Origin: Parachlamydiales bacterium
GTDB lineage: Bacteria > Chlamydiota > Chlamydiia > Chlamydiales > Rhabdochlamydiaceae
Assembly: GCA_027459675.1 (NCBI GenBank)
Contig: DAIDHO010000003.1
Coordinates: forward strand, 1-64,000
Direction: 5' to 3'
DNA: 64,000 nucleotides
Shown here: one piece after another, positions 9,784 through 18,839 of the stretch
How positions within the stretch are numbered: the first letter of the stretch is position 1
How the letters are laid out: the number at the start of each line of letters is the position of its first letter
Notes under the pieces: generated by a model
Told to the model about the DNA's origin: nothing
Database searches by the model: none
The model's input: the letters and a program-made list of their open reading frames with translations, nothing else
Program-made: the position numbers and the translations under genes

Positions 9784-11144
9784 TAGACTTGTTTCGCCTC
9801 TCTCAGGGTGTGTCCAATATCATGCTCCAATTGATAATATTTTTGAAAAAGGAGGGATAAAGCTTCGATTTGGTTGAAATGAGATGTTGCTAAAAAAAGT
9901 TGAGCCTCTTGCATTTGCAGGTCGGAAAGATTTCCACTTTCATATTGCACTTCCGATTCTTCTAGCATTTGATGGGCAAGGAAAAGGTTTTGTTGGGCAT
10001 TTTGGTAAACAAATAAAGCTAGTTCAAGTTCATTTAAATCTTCCCGAATTACCCTTTCAAGCTTATCATTCTCCAAACTGTAGGTAAGGCGGGCTGCTTT
10101 ACCCAATGCGGTTATTTCCTCGGATTTTACTTCTCTTTTTAGGCTATCAAAAAGAGACCAAGACAACTGAATGCCGCCAGCCCAATCATTTTTTTGACGG
10201 AAAAATTGCCCATTCACCGGTTGATAGTATCCATAGTCTACAAATGCCGAGATTTCAGGTAAATATTGGATTCTCGATTGCACTCTTTTTGCCTCGGCTG
10301 CTTGCACAAGAAGAGACGATTTTTTAAGTTCTGGCCGTGTTGCTTTGGCTTGATGAATAAGATGCTCAATCTCTTCTTCTTGAAATAAAGAAAGATGAGG
10401 AAAAGAGGAGCCCAATGTATTTTCTTTTACATAGGATTGGATTAGCTGTTGCTTTTGTGTTAGAAAAGGGTAGCTTCCGATGGAAGGGAACCCTCCAAAA
10501 GAAAGCTGTGCCTCTTCTTCGGGGGAGAGATGAAGTGCAAGCGAGAGCTCATGCCGGGCTTGCATCATCTTTTTTCGACTTTCTAGTTGGTTTGAAATTT
10601 CTTTAGAAATGGCTGATTTTGCTTTTGCTACTTGTAGAGGAGTCGCTCGTCCACTTTTCAAGCGTATTTCTTCATCTTCATACATTTTTTGCAAATAGGC
10701 TAGCCGCATCCTTGCTAAAGAAACCTCTTCCTGTGCAATTCCCAACCACAAGTAAGCGGTTCTCACTCCTAGAAGGGTGTCGTTCGCAATCATCTCTTTT
10801 CCAAGGAGGCCCCCTTTCTTCCCAATACGCGAAAGTCTTAAATTTCCCAACAGATCAGAAGAGAAAATAGGTTGCGTGAGAGTCAACTGATTGGAAAACA
10901 AATGTTTTTGCCTTTGAAAAGAAGAGATTTTTTGCGGCTTTTGTAAAATAGCTGCCATTGATTCAAATGTTACATCTGGAAACCAGGCGAGGAACGCCTG
11001 TTTATATTGAGCGTTGTTTTGTTGTGACTGAAAATGAGTAAGTTGGATAAGAGGACTGGATTGCAAGGCTCTCATTTCAGCTTCTTGGAGGGTGAGGCCA
11101 TGGAGAGATGTTAATCCCAAAAGTAAGAGTAAAAATTTCATCAA
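9783..11144 (-). CDS. TolC family outer membrane efflux protein
   Basis: 453 aa; signal peptide; two OEP repeats (LTLTQPIFSSDLLGNLRLSR, YGYYQPVNGQFFRQKNDWAGGIQLSWSLFDSLKREVKSEE). Confidence 0.85.
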   Translation of the reverse strand: MMKFLLLLLGLTSLHGLTLQEAEMRALQSSPLIQLTHFQSQQNNAQYKQAFLAWFPDVTFESMAAILQKPQKISSFQRQKHLFSNQLTLTQPIFSSDLLGNLRLSRIGKKGGLLGKEMIANDTLLGVRTAYLWLGIAQEEVSLARMRLAYLQKMYEDEEIRLKSGRATPLQVAKAKSAISKEISNQLESRKKMMQARHELSLALHLSPEEEAQLSFGGFPSIGSYPFLTQKQQLIQSYVKENTLGSSFPHLSLFQEEEIEHLIHQAKATRPELKKSSLLVQAAEAKRVQSRIQYLPEISAFVDYGYYQPVNGQFFRQKNDWAGGIQLSWSLFDSLKREVKSEEITALGKAARLTYSLENDKLERVIREDLNELELALFVYQNAQQNLFLAHQMLEESEVQYESGNLSDLQMQEAQLFLATSHFNQIEALSLLFQKYYQLEHDIGHTLREAKQV

Positions 11145-11719
11145 AATCCTATTACATGCTCATAGCAAAGTAGAAGGTGATCTACTCCATTCATAGCCCG
11201 GTGGGGGGTTGCTTCGGGGGGAAGATTATAGATAGAGGCGATTTTGTCTTTTGAAAAGCCCGTTTTCCATGGAAGTTTGGTTTTCTGTATTCTTCCTTCT
11301 CGGATCGCCTCTGCCCAGTACATCGAGGCAAAATCGAGCCAGTAATAAGGCCATTTAAACTCTTCTTGAATTTCAGGGTCGATAAGTTGAGAAAAAAAGA
11401 TTCGGTCAAACGAGGGGTTTTGGCAAATAAAAACAGCCGTTCCGCGATTTATGTGATGTTTCTGCAAAATATTGGTAATTTCTTCAGCGACTTGGGTAGG
11501 AGAAATCCCTTTTTCGACCATCTCATAAGTAAAACCATTCACTTTCAAGCTTGAAGGATCACTTACTTTCCAAGTGTCTAGAGGTTGTCGTACAATCGCA
11601 TCGTATTTTTCGAAGATTTCACCGGTTGTCAAATCAACAATTTTAAAGGCGATTTCAAGCACCTTGTGGACAAAAGGATTTAATCCATTCGTTTCAGTAT
11701 CAAGAAAAATTCCGAGCAC
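11141..11719 (-). CDS. 3'-5' exonuclease, DnaQ/RNase T-like (DEDD)
   Basis: FLDTETNGLNPFVHKVLEIA (Exo I), ICQNPSFDRIFFSQ (Exo II), HRAMNGVDHLL (Exo III). Confidence 0.85.
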   Translation of the reverse strand: MLGIFLDTETNGLNPFVHKVLEIAFKIVDLTTGEIFEKYDAIVRQPLDTWKVSDPSSLKVNGFTYEMVEKGISPTQVAEEITNILQKHHINRGTAVFICQNPSFDRIFFSQLIDPEIQEEFKWPYYWLDFASMYWAEAIREGRIQKTKLPWKTGFSKDKIASIYNLPPEATPHRAMNGVDHLLLCYEHVIGF

Positions 11720-11868
11720 TTTCTACTCCAGAAAACCTTTAAATTTAGCAAAAGGGTTTTTTTTTGTCAAAAAAATATTGCCTTCCAGCAGGGAAATCGC
11801 ATTATAAGAAAAAATTGAATAGGATCTGATTCTGAGATATTGCGATTTTTGGTCTTGACACTTCAGAC

Positions 11869-12345
11869 CTATACAAGTGCATTAATAGCTTTTATCTGCT
11901 CATAAACTCTTAAACAAATACAGTTATTGGAATGAAGTTTTACTTTTTGTTCAGAATGGGTTGTATCAGAATCTAACCTTAATTCACGAAAACGTTTGTA
12001 TGCAAATGCCAACACCTTAATTAATCCATAATGATGTTTTTTTGTAATATGATGGGATGTGTGTAAGAACGTGGGAATTTCATCAGTGTGGAATTGAATC
12101 ATCCTATCACAGACCGTTGGAGCAATTAATTGCATTTGAGTGTTCCAGTATTGTAACTTGTTTTTTACGAACTTGGGAATGAAATCGGAAATGATAGAAT
12201 GAAAGTGCCGACATGTGGCCCCAAGTTGATTAAGATTTTTCATATCCTCTTCTATAGAATCTGTTCCCACTGTAAGTAATTGAATTATTTGGAAGTGCAT
12301 CTCATTGGGTAGATCCCAAATATTTGTATTATTTGTTATTGTCAT
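11869..12345 (-). CDS. F-box-like domain protein, candidate host-directed effector
   Basis: N-terminal NIWDLPNEMHFQIIQLLTVG...LNQLGATCRHFHSIISDFIPKFVKNKLQYW matches the F-box pattern (LPxE...I..L....L..L...C+.++.l..d). Confidence 0.55.
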   Translation of the reverse strand: MTITNNTNIWDLPNEMHFQIIQLLTVGTDSIEEDMKNLNQLGATCRHFHSIISDFIPKFVKNKLQYWNTQMQLIAPTVCDRMIQFHTDEIPTFLHTSHHITKKHHYGLIKVLAFAYKRFRELRLDSDTTHSEQKVKLHSNNCICLRVYEQIKAINALV

Positions 12346-12748
12346 AATTTCTCCTATTATTAAAAATTATAAAATATATTATATGCATATATAACAATAT
12401 TTTCAATAAAAATGTAATTAAAAAAACAATTTATTCTATTGATAATGAGCCACTTGGAACGTTGACTTTGTTTTATACTGCCACCAATAGATTGAGACAC
12501 GGATTTGCGGTAAACTTAAAGGGGTCAAAATAGCATTAGAAACAAAAACAAAGAGTGACACGGAACAGTTAAAAAAGAGACGATTTTATAATATTTTAAG
12601 TTATTTAAAATGAACAAGTTAATAATTAAAATAAATAGATTTTAAATTTTAATATATTTAATATAAAATATATTCTTAATATTAAATCAATAATTTGATA
12701 TAATTATATTGTAAATAAACCATTTTAATAAAAAATAAAATTTAATTT

Positions 12749-13828
12749 ATGTTTAATCAAATAATAACAAGTTTTAATCAAATAATATTAAATTTTTTCA
12801 GTCCTATTTTTAATTATGAAAGAATTGAAAATACTGAAAATAAGCAAACTGCTTCTTCGTGCACTCCACCGGCTTTGGAGCATGAAGATTATACATATTC
12901 AATGATCAGCGAGATCGACCCCACAGTCAAGTTCCATGAAACAGTCTGGACTGTAACGATGGTTATAGACAAACAGTTACCCGGGATTCATGCACGTATT
13001 GTGATTGAAGGTTATGAGGAAAAGATAGGAAGATTTTTTCAAATCGCTCACTTTCAAGGGGTTAGATTTTTTAAAGATATGAAAAACATGGGTGATTGTT
13101 GGCTGGGTTTTAAGAAGAAAGGGAACATCCTTTTATCGGAGCGAAAAAAACCCCCTCTCAGTCTAAAGGGTTATAAAAGCAAAACAGATACATGGCGTTG
13201 CCCTAGAGAAAAAGTCGAAAATATGATCCACCAAATTCAGTCCGAACAAAAAATGGACATGTATTTTTGTATTCTTGGAAATCGATCTATTTTTAACCAT
13301 GAAGTCGTTATATTGAATACAGAACATACTGAATTGCAAAAAATGCAAAAAGAAGCTCCTCAGCTTTTCAAAAAAATTTATTCTTTACACGAAAAACAAA
13401 ATATCGAAGACCGTCATTTTACTAAAGGCGATATTAATTTGGTCCCTAACAGATACTTTCTTTCAAAGCTGTATTATTGGCTTACTCAAAAAAAAATTAA
13501 AAATATAATAAAATTTTTTCCATACCTTAATACATGGCTAAAACTCGTTATGTCTCTATACGTTGCGTCTAGGCTCATTGACACTCCCCGTATCTTAGTT
13601 GAAGACAAGGAAATCAATGAGAATGCAGCAAGCATTTCTTTAATGAGTAAATACGTAAAAAAGACGACGCGAGCTCCTGACAGTTGTTTCACTTGGGCAC
13701 GTGATAAGATGAAAATGCTAGACATTCAAATGCCTGAAAGACCTTTGGACCGACTTGTTAGCATTTCAATTTTATATGTCAATAAACCGATTCTACATCA
13801 AAAGAGTCGTATTGAAAAATTCAGTTAA
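12749..13828 (+). CDS. hypothetical protein (possible permuted papain-fold hydrolase, see findings)
   Basis: 359 aa ORF in an AT-rich region with a downstream hairpin; HARIVIEG and DSCFTWARDKMKML motifs. Confidence 0.6.
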   Translation: MFNQIITSFNQIILNFFSPIFNYERIENTENKQTASSCTPPALEHEDYTYSMISEIDPTVKFHETVWTVTMVIDKQLPGIHARIVIEGYEEKIGRFFQIAHFQGVRFFKDMKNMGDCWLGFKKKGNILLSERKKPPLSLKGYKSKTDTWRCPREKVENMIHQIQSEQKMDMYFCILGNRSIFNHEVVILNTEHTELQKMQKEAPQLFKKIYSLHEKQNIEDRHFTKGDINLVPNRYFLSKLYYWLTQKKIKNIIKFFPYLNTWLKLVMSLYVASRLIDTPRILVEDKEINENAASISLMSKYVKKTTRAPDSCFTWARDKMKMLDIQMPERPLDRLVSISILYVNKPILHQKSRIEKFS

Positions 13829-13836
13829 CACAGTTA

Positions 13837-13876
13837 GAGAAGCTGCCTAGTCTCAAAATATTAGGCAGTAGCTCTC
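13837..13876 (+). terminator. hairpin, probable terminator of 12749..13828
   Basis: gagaagctgcctag ... ttaggcagtagctctc inverted repeat just after the stop codon. Confidence 0.5.
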
Positions 13877-14118
13877 ATCATTTTGTTCAGAAGGACATAT
13901 TTTAGCTGATTTTCCAGGACTATCCTCTCTTGAGGCTGGGAAAATGCACGCTCTCCAAATATCTTCTTGTACTTTGAAAATACCGTTGCTACCCAGGCAG
14001 GCAATAGAGGTTAGGTTATAAGTTATTTAACTTTTTTGGAGATACTTTCTAAGTATAGTTGTATCTAATATTTTTAGGAGCCTTGCAGCCCTCTTTAAAA
14101 AATGGTATAGTTGTTGAT

Positions 14119-14535
14119 ATGCCTCTCCCCATTCAAAAATTACGTGAAATTGTTTTTCATTTTCTCTATAGCAACGATTTTGAAGCGTTGGACGAGGATG
14201 TGGTGCCTTTTTTAATGCGGCATCATCAGGTGACAAAAAAATCTCTCTTTCAGGCGCAGGAGATTGTGAAGGAACTTAAAAAACACCGTACAGAGTTGGA
14301 TGGGGCTATCCAGCTTCATTCAAAAGAGTATGAGTTGGATCGAATCCCACGGGTGGAGAGAAATGTGCTTCGTTTAGGAATTTTTGAAATCATGTATTCT
14401 AAACAAACACCCCCCAAGGTAGCCATCAGCGAGGCGCTTCGCTTAGCTCGTAAATTTGCAACAGCAGAAAGCGCTCAATACATTAACGCGGTTTTAGATT
14501 CGGTGTATCAAGCACTGCGTGCTCCTGAGGTTTGA
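14119..14535 (+). CDS. nusB: transcription antitermination factor NusB
   Basis: LREIVFHFLYSNDF...RIPRVERNVLRLGIFEIMYSKQTPPKVAISEALRLARKFATAESAQYINAVLDSV. Start set at ATG 14119 (MPLPIQKL). Confidence 0.92.
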   Translation: MPLPIQKLREIVFHFLYSNDFEALDEDVVPFLMRHHQVTKKSLFQAQEIVKELKKHRTELDGAIQLHSKEYELDRIPRVERNVLRLGIFEIMYSKQTPPKVAISEALRLARKFATAESAQYINAVLDSVYQALRAPEV

Positions 14536-14539
14536 AGCT

Positions 14540-15394
14540 ATGCAGTTTGAAGAAGGCCGTTTGCTGAAAGAATTCACAACCTTTGGCATTGGCGGGCCTG
14601 CTCAATACTTCATCGAGGTGAGTTCAATCTGTGCCCTTCAAGAAGTGATTCGGTTTTGTCACGATAAAAAACTTCGTTACTTTGTTTTAGGAAAGGGTTC
14701 CAATTCTCTTTTTAGCGATCAAGGATATCAAGGCGTTATCATCTTAAATAAAATCCGTTTTCTAGAAGAGAAAGAAGGAGAATTTCACGTCGGAGCAGGC
14801 TATAGTTTTTCTCTATTGGGCTCACAGACAGCGCGCAAAGGGTGGGAGGGGCTTGAGTTTGCGTCAGGCATCCCAGGAAGTGTAGGGGGGGCTGTTTTTA
14901 TGAATGCAGGTGCGAGTGGCTCCGAGGCTTTCAAAACCCTCACCGAGGTCACGTTTGTGAATGAAACAGGAGAGGTTGAAATTCTTGCTAAAAGTGCCCT
15001 GATATGGGGATATCGGCATACCTGTTTTCATGAGAGAAAGGGAGCAATTGCAGCGGCCCGTTTCCAATTAAAGTCTTCTCTTGAAGCGCGCAAGAAACAA
15101 TTGTCGCTGATCGATTACCGCACCAAAACCCAACCTTACTCTGATCTATCGGCCGGTTGTGTGTTTCGCAATACCCCCTCGGTTTCTGCGGGTAAACTGA
15201 TCCAAGAATGTGGTCTTAAAGGGTATTCGATAGGAGGGGCACAAGTCTCTTCCATGCATGCTAATTTTATCGTCAACAAACAGTCTGCAACGGCCGCCGA
15301 TGTATTAAATCTTGCGCACTATGTTCAGAAAACAGTTCATCAAAAAACAGGACATTTTCTCGAGATGGAAATTCGGGTAATTCCTTATAATTAA
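14540..15394 (+). CDS. murB: UDP-N-acetylenolpyruvoylglucosamine reductase
   Basis: TTFGIGGPAQYF, LGKGSNSLFSDQGYQGVII, EFASGIPGSVGGAVFMNAGA, AGCVFRN. Start at ATG 14540 preferred. Confidence 0.95.
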   Translation: MQFEEGRLLKEFTTFGIGGPAQYFIEVSSICALQEVIRFCHDKKLRYFVLGKGSNSLFSDQGYQGVIILNKIRFLEEKEGEFHVGAGYSFSLLGSQTARKGWEGLEFASGIPGSVGGAVFMNAGASGSEAFKTLTEVTFVNETGEVEILAKSALIWGYRHTCFHERKGAIAAARFQLKSSLEARKKQLSLIDYRTKTQPYSDLSAGCVFRNTPSVSAGKLIQECGLKGYSIGGAQVSSMHANFIVNKQSATAADVLNLAHYVQKTVHQKTGHFLEMEIRVIPYN

Positions 15395-15401
15395 TCGTTG
15401 T

Positions 15402-16232
15402 ATGAAAAAAAAGATCCTGGGGGTTAATCCATGGGCTGATATCCATACGCATACCCAAGCTTCGGACGGCTCGTTTTCTCCCCAAGACCTTGTCACCCAT
15501 GCCAAAGCTTGCGGCCTTTTTGGCCTTTCCATCACGGATCATGATACAATAGCCGCCTATCCAGAGGCTCTTGCAGTTGCTCAGAAAATAGATATTAAAT
15601 TGGGAGTGGGGATTGAGTTCTCGTGTGTTTTTGAGGAGCACGATGTCCATTTGCTCGGATACGATTTCGATTTGAAATCTCAGGGAATTCAAGAGTTATG
15701 CCTGCGGCATCAAAAGAGGAGGAAGAATCGAAATCTGATGATGCTGGAAAAACTTCGCTCGGAGGGAATCGATATTTCCTACGACGATATCAAAGGTCCT
15801 GGAGACTCCAGGGGCCGTCCTCATATTGCCTCGGTGATGGTCCAAAAGGGGTATGTAACTTCTATTAAAGAAGCGTTTTATCGGTATCTAGGTGAGGGTA
15901 AAACATGTTATGTGCGAGGAGAAGGGGTTACGGTATCGGAAACAATCGAGATCATTCATGCAGCTGGCGGAAAAGCTTTCATTGCCCATCCCCACCTTTT
16001 ACCCTCCTCCTTTCCTATTCATCTTCTTTTGCAAGAGCCTTTTGACGGAGTGGAATGTTGGTATGGGACCCTTTCTAAAAAATCAGCAGAACCGTGGGTG
16101 GAAATTGCCCGGCAAAAGCAATGGCTCATGAGCGGAGGCTCCGATTTTCATGGGTCTTTTAAATCGGACTCTAGGTTGGGCTGTAAAGGAGTTAACGAGG
16201 AAACTTTTAAGCAGATTTTTGAGATGGTATGA
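15402..16232 (+). CDS. PHP domain-containing phosphoesterase (TrpH/YciV-like)
   Basis: ADIHTHTQASDGSFSPQDLVTHAKACGLFGLSITDHDTIAAY; GGSDFHG. Confidence 0.88.
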   Translation: MKKKILGVNPWADIHTHTQASDGSFSPQDLVTHAKACGLFGLSITDHDTIAAYPEALAVAQKIDIKLGVGIEFSCVFEEHDVHLLGYDFDLKSQGIQELCLRHQKRRKNRNLMMLEKLRSEGIDISYDDIKGPGDSRGRPHIASVMVQKGYVTSIKEAFYRYLGEGKTCYVRGEGVTVSETIEIIHAAGGKAFIAHPHLLPSSFPIHLLLQEPFDGVECWYGTLSKKSAEPWVEIARQKQWLMSGGSDFHGSFKSDSRLGCKGVNEETFKQIFEMV

Positions 16233-17383
16233 TTCAGCATGTTTTGCAAGACCTTTTTTCGCGAAGATGCCGGGCAACCTCGAAAAAGCAAGAGGATCTG
16301 CTGCAGGTGATGCAAGAGTTGAGAAATCCTCACCAGGATTATCCGACCATTCATATTGCTGGGACGAATGGAAAAGGATCGGTGGCGACAAAAATTGCAA
16401 GGACTCTCGAATATGCAGGTTATCGCGTGGGCCTTTTTACCTCTCCCCACCTCCATCGCTTTGGAGAGCGTATCCAAATTAATGCGGTAGAAATCTCAGA
16501 AATAGAAATTGAAACGCTTCTCATACCCCTTCTCGAGCGGTTTTCAGGTTACTGTTTTTTTGATTATACCACTTTTTTAGCATTTCAGTATTTCAGCTCT
16601 CAAAAAGTCGACGTAGCGGTGGTGGAAGCAGGGATTGGAGGGCTTCATGATACGACCAATATTATCCAGCCCCTGATCTCTATTATCACCTCTGTTGCCT
16701 TTGATCATTTAGAGCTCTTAGGATCTACATTAGAGGAAATAGCCTTTCAAAAAGCAGGGATTATTAAACCGGGCGTCCCTATCGTGATTGGACCTAAAGC
16801 CCGTTTAAGCCTTATTTATGAGCAAGCAAGGCTTTTAAACAGCCCTCTCATTGAAGTCCCTCCTCAACCGGGCGATTACGATCGAGAAAATGAAGCTATT
16901 GCCCGTTCCGCCCTTCAACACCTCGCTCCCTTTTTCTCAATTCCTCCTAAGGCCCTCGAACAAGGATTGAAGTTCAAGCCTCCCTGCCGCTTTGAAAGAG
17001 AAGGCCGTTTTGTCCTGGATGTGGCTCACAATGTCGAAGGTGTGGCAAGTCTTCTCAAAGCGTGGGAGATTCATTATCCGGGTCAGAAATTTGTGGGAGT
17101 CGTTGGATTTTCTTCTGACAAAGATATTGAATCCTGCCTTCGGATGATCGCTCAGAAAGCAGAGCACCTTTTTCTGGTCTCTGCCAAATCTAAGCGGGCG
17201 GCTTCCCTTGAGAATTTAAAGGAAATTCTTGAGAGAGCCCGGATCTCCCATTTTACAGCGTGCGTAAGCATCAAAACTGCGATCGATCTAGCATTAGCCA
17301 GCGATCATGATGTCTTGGTGTGTGGGTCGTTCTATATCATGCAAGAAGCTCGTAAGCAAATCTTGAGGCTCCAGATACGCTAA
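16229..17383 (+). CDS. folC: bifunctional folylpolyglutamate synthase/dihydrofolate synthase
   Basis: HIAGTNGKGSVATKIARTLEYAGYRVGLFTSPHLHRFGERIQIN; VVEAGIGGLHDTTNII; VLDVAHNVEGVASL. Confidence 0.93.
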   Translation: MIQHVLQDLFSRRCRATSKKQEDLLQVMQELRNPHQDYPTIHIAGTNGKGSVATKIARTLEYAGYRVGLFTSPHLHRFGERIQINAVEISEIEIETLLIPLLERFSGYCFFDYTTFLAFQYFSSQKVDVAVVEAGIGGLHDTTNIIQPLISIITSVAFDHLELLGSTLEEIAFQKAGIIKPGVPIVIGPKARLSLIYEQARLLNSPLIEVPPQPGDYDRENEAIARSALQHLAPFFSIPPKALEQGLKFKPPCRFEREGRFVLDVAHNVEGVASLLKAWEIHYPGQKFVGVVGFSSDKDIESCLRMIAQKAEHLFLVSAKSKRAASLENLKEILERARISHFTACVSIKTAIDLALASDHDVLVCGSFYIMQEARKQILRLQIR

Positions 17384-18019
17384 AATAATTTTTCGTTGAG
17401 CAGGAGTGACTCTTTTCATGAGAAGACGTAGAGCTCCTCGATTGTTATCTGCAAGATAATCGGCAATTTCTTCAAGCAGCTCTTCTGACTCCATAAGAGA
17501 GACCTCATCTAACAGCAGCTGCTCTACTTCTTCACCTCGAAGAAAAGCCTCGGCTTTTTCTAAAACAAGTTTGGCAGCTACAAGGGCGCGCCGCTCTTGG
17601 AGAGCGGGGCTAAACTCACTTAATATTTTAGAGAGGTGTTCTTTAATTTCTTTAATCTGCTCAGCAATGGTATGGACGTCTTTCTTATCTAGGACTGCCT
17701 TTAACTGATGGGTTTCATCTTGCAGAACTACCACCTCGTGTTGAAGGTAAGAGTCATCGACCTCTCCGTAAAGAGTAATGGCTTTTTGCCGGAGCTGTTC
17801 AAAATAAGATTGAGCGAATTGATGAACATGCGTGGCTGTTCTCTCCATTGAAGAAAGGTGGTATGAGACTAGGTCCAATTCTTCCAAGAGGCGCTCTCGC
17901 ACTTCATCAGTAATTGGCTCGGATTCTAGTGTATTTTTCACGGATGAAAGTACTTCTTCAACACGTGTAAAAGTCTCTGCTAGGACAGAATAAGGACTTG
18001 ATTGTATGTTAAGATCCAT
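17294..18019 (-). CDS. conserved-looking helical hypothetical protein
   Basis: 241 aa open frame with its own promoter-side AT-rich region; 3' end overlaps the folC 3' end by 90 bp. Confidence 0.6.
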   Translation of the reverse strand: MDLNIQSSPYSVLAETFTRVEEVLSSVKNTLESEPITDEVRERLLEELDLVSYHLSSMERTATHVHQFAQSYFEQLRQKAITLYGEVDDSYLQHEVVVLQDETHQLKAVLDKKDVHTIAEQIKEIKEHLSKILSEFSPALQERRALVAAKLVLEKAEAFLRGEEVEQLLLDEVSLMESEELLEEIADYLADNNRGALRLLMKRVTPAQRKIILAYLEPQDLLTSFLHDIERPTHQDIMIAG

Positions 18020-18152
18020 ATTTTACACCTCATACTATTATATTAAAAATTAAAGCAAGAGCCTATTAATATCCCACTATTTTACTCTATTTTGATTTAA
18101 TTAATAATACTAATAATTATTATAATAAAACAAACTAACTTGTAATTATATA

Positions 18153-18193
18153 TAACTATAACTAAACTAAAAAATTTAGTTTAATTATAGTTA
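18153..18193. terminator. long AT-rich hairpin at the 3' end of the YtqB-like gene
   Basis: TAACTATAACTAAACTAAA / aaa / TTTAGTTTAATTATAGTTA: 19-bp arms with one mismatch. Confidence 0.6.
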
Positions 18194-18689
18194 ATAAGGT
18201 GGGAGAACCTTCATTCCACGTTGTCCATTCAACCTGATATAAAAGATTTTTTGAAAACTCTTGGAGAGCTTGTTCTTCTTTTGCACCTTCGGCATGGCCG
18301 GGGTAGCAGGTAATAGAAAGAGCTCCTCCTGCGGGAAGCATTATGAGGGCCTTAGAAACGCTCAGCAGGGTCGTCTGCGTTAGGGAGGTGAGTCGTTTAT
18401 CTCCTCCAGGCAAATATCCCAGATTATACACAATAAGCTTAACTGATTCATCCTGAGGAAGATCCGTATGGCATTGATGAAGAAAAGTCACATGAGAAGC
18501 TTGAACATATTTTTGGGCTTTTTTTAAAGCCTCTTCCTGAATATCCAGTGCATAGACATGACCCTGAGGCACCAGTGCGGCAAGCACTGCCGTATCTTTT
18601 CCATTTCCACAGGTAGCATCGATCACATGGTCTGTGGACTTCAAGTGTTTTTTCCAAAATTGATGAGCTTTTTGCAGATGAGGTTTCAT
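18162..18689 (-). CDS. class I SAM-dependent methyltransferase, YtqB/MnmM-like
   Basis: VIDATCGNGKDTAVLAALV, VYALDIQEEALKKAQ, IVYNLGYLPGGDK, ITCYPGHAEGAKE: characteristic YtqB motifs. Confidence 0.85.
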   Translation of the reverse strand: MKPHLQKAHQFWKKHLKSTDHVIDATCGNGKDTAVLAALVPQGHVYALDIQEEALKKAQKYVQASHVTFLHQCHTDLPQDESVKLIVYNLGYLPGGDKRLTSLTQTTLLSVSKALIMLPAGGALSITCYPGHAEGAKEEQALQEFSKNLLYQVEWTTWNEGSPTLLTIIKLNFLV

Positions 18690-18760
18690 ACGGTTAAAAT
18701 ATACCAGGGTATTCGACTTGCATGAAAGGTTTGAATTCGATAGGCTAGATAGCCTATCTC

Positions 18761-18834
18761 GGGGTATTAGCTCAGTTGGTTAGAGCGCCACGTTGACATC
18801 GTGGAGGTCAGCTGTTCGAGTCAGCTATATCCCA
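18761..18834 (+). tRNA. tRNA-Val (GAC)
   Basis: GGGGTAT TA GCTC AGTTGGTTA GAGC G CCACG TTGACAT CGTGG AGGTC AGCTG TTCGAGT CAGCT ATATCCC A; all four stems pair; anticodon GAC. Confidence 0.96.
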
Positions 18835-18839
18835 TTCCT

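Noticed and set aside
16083-16482. ORFs 16083..16400(-), 16148..16477(-), 16150..16482(+)
   Set aside because: Alternative frames over the start of folC and end of the PHP gene, which carry clear family motifs.
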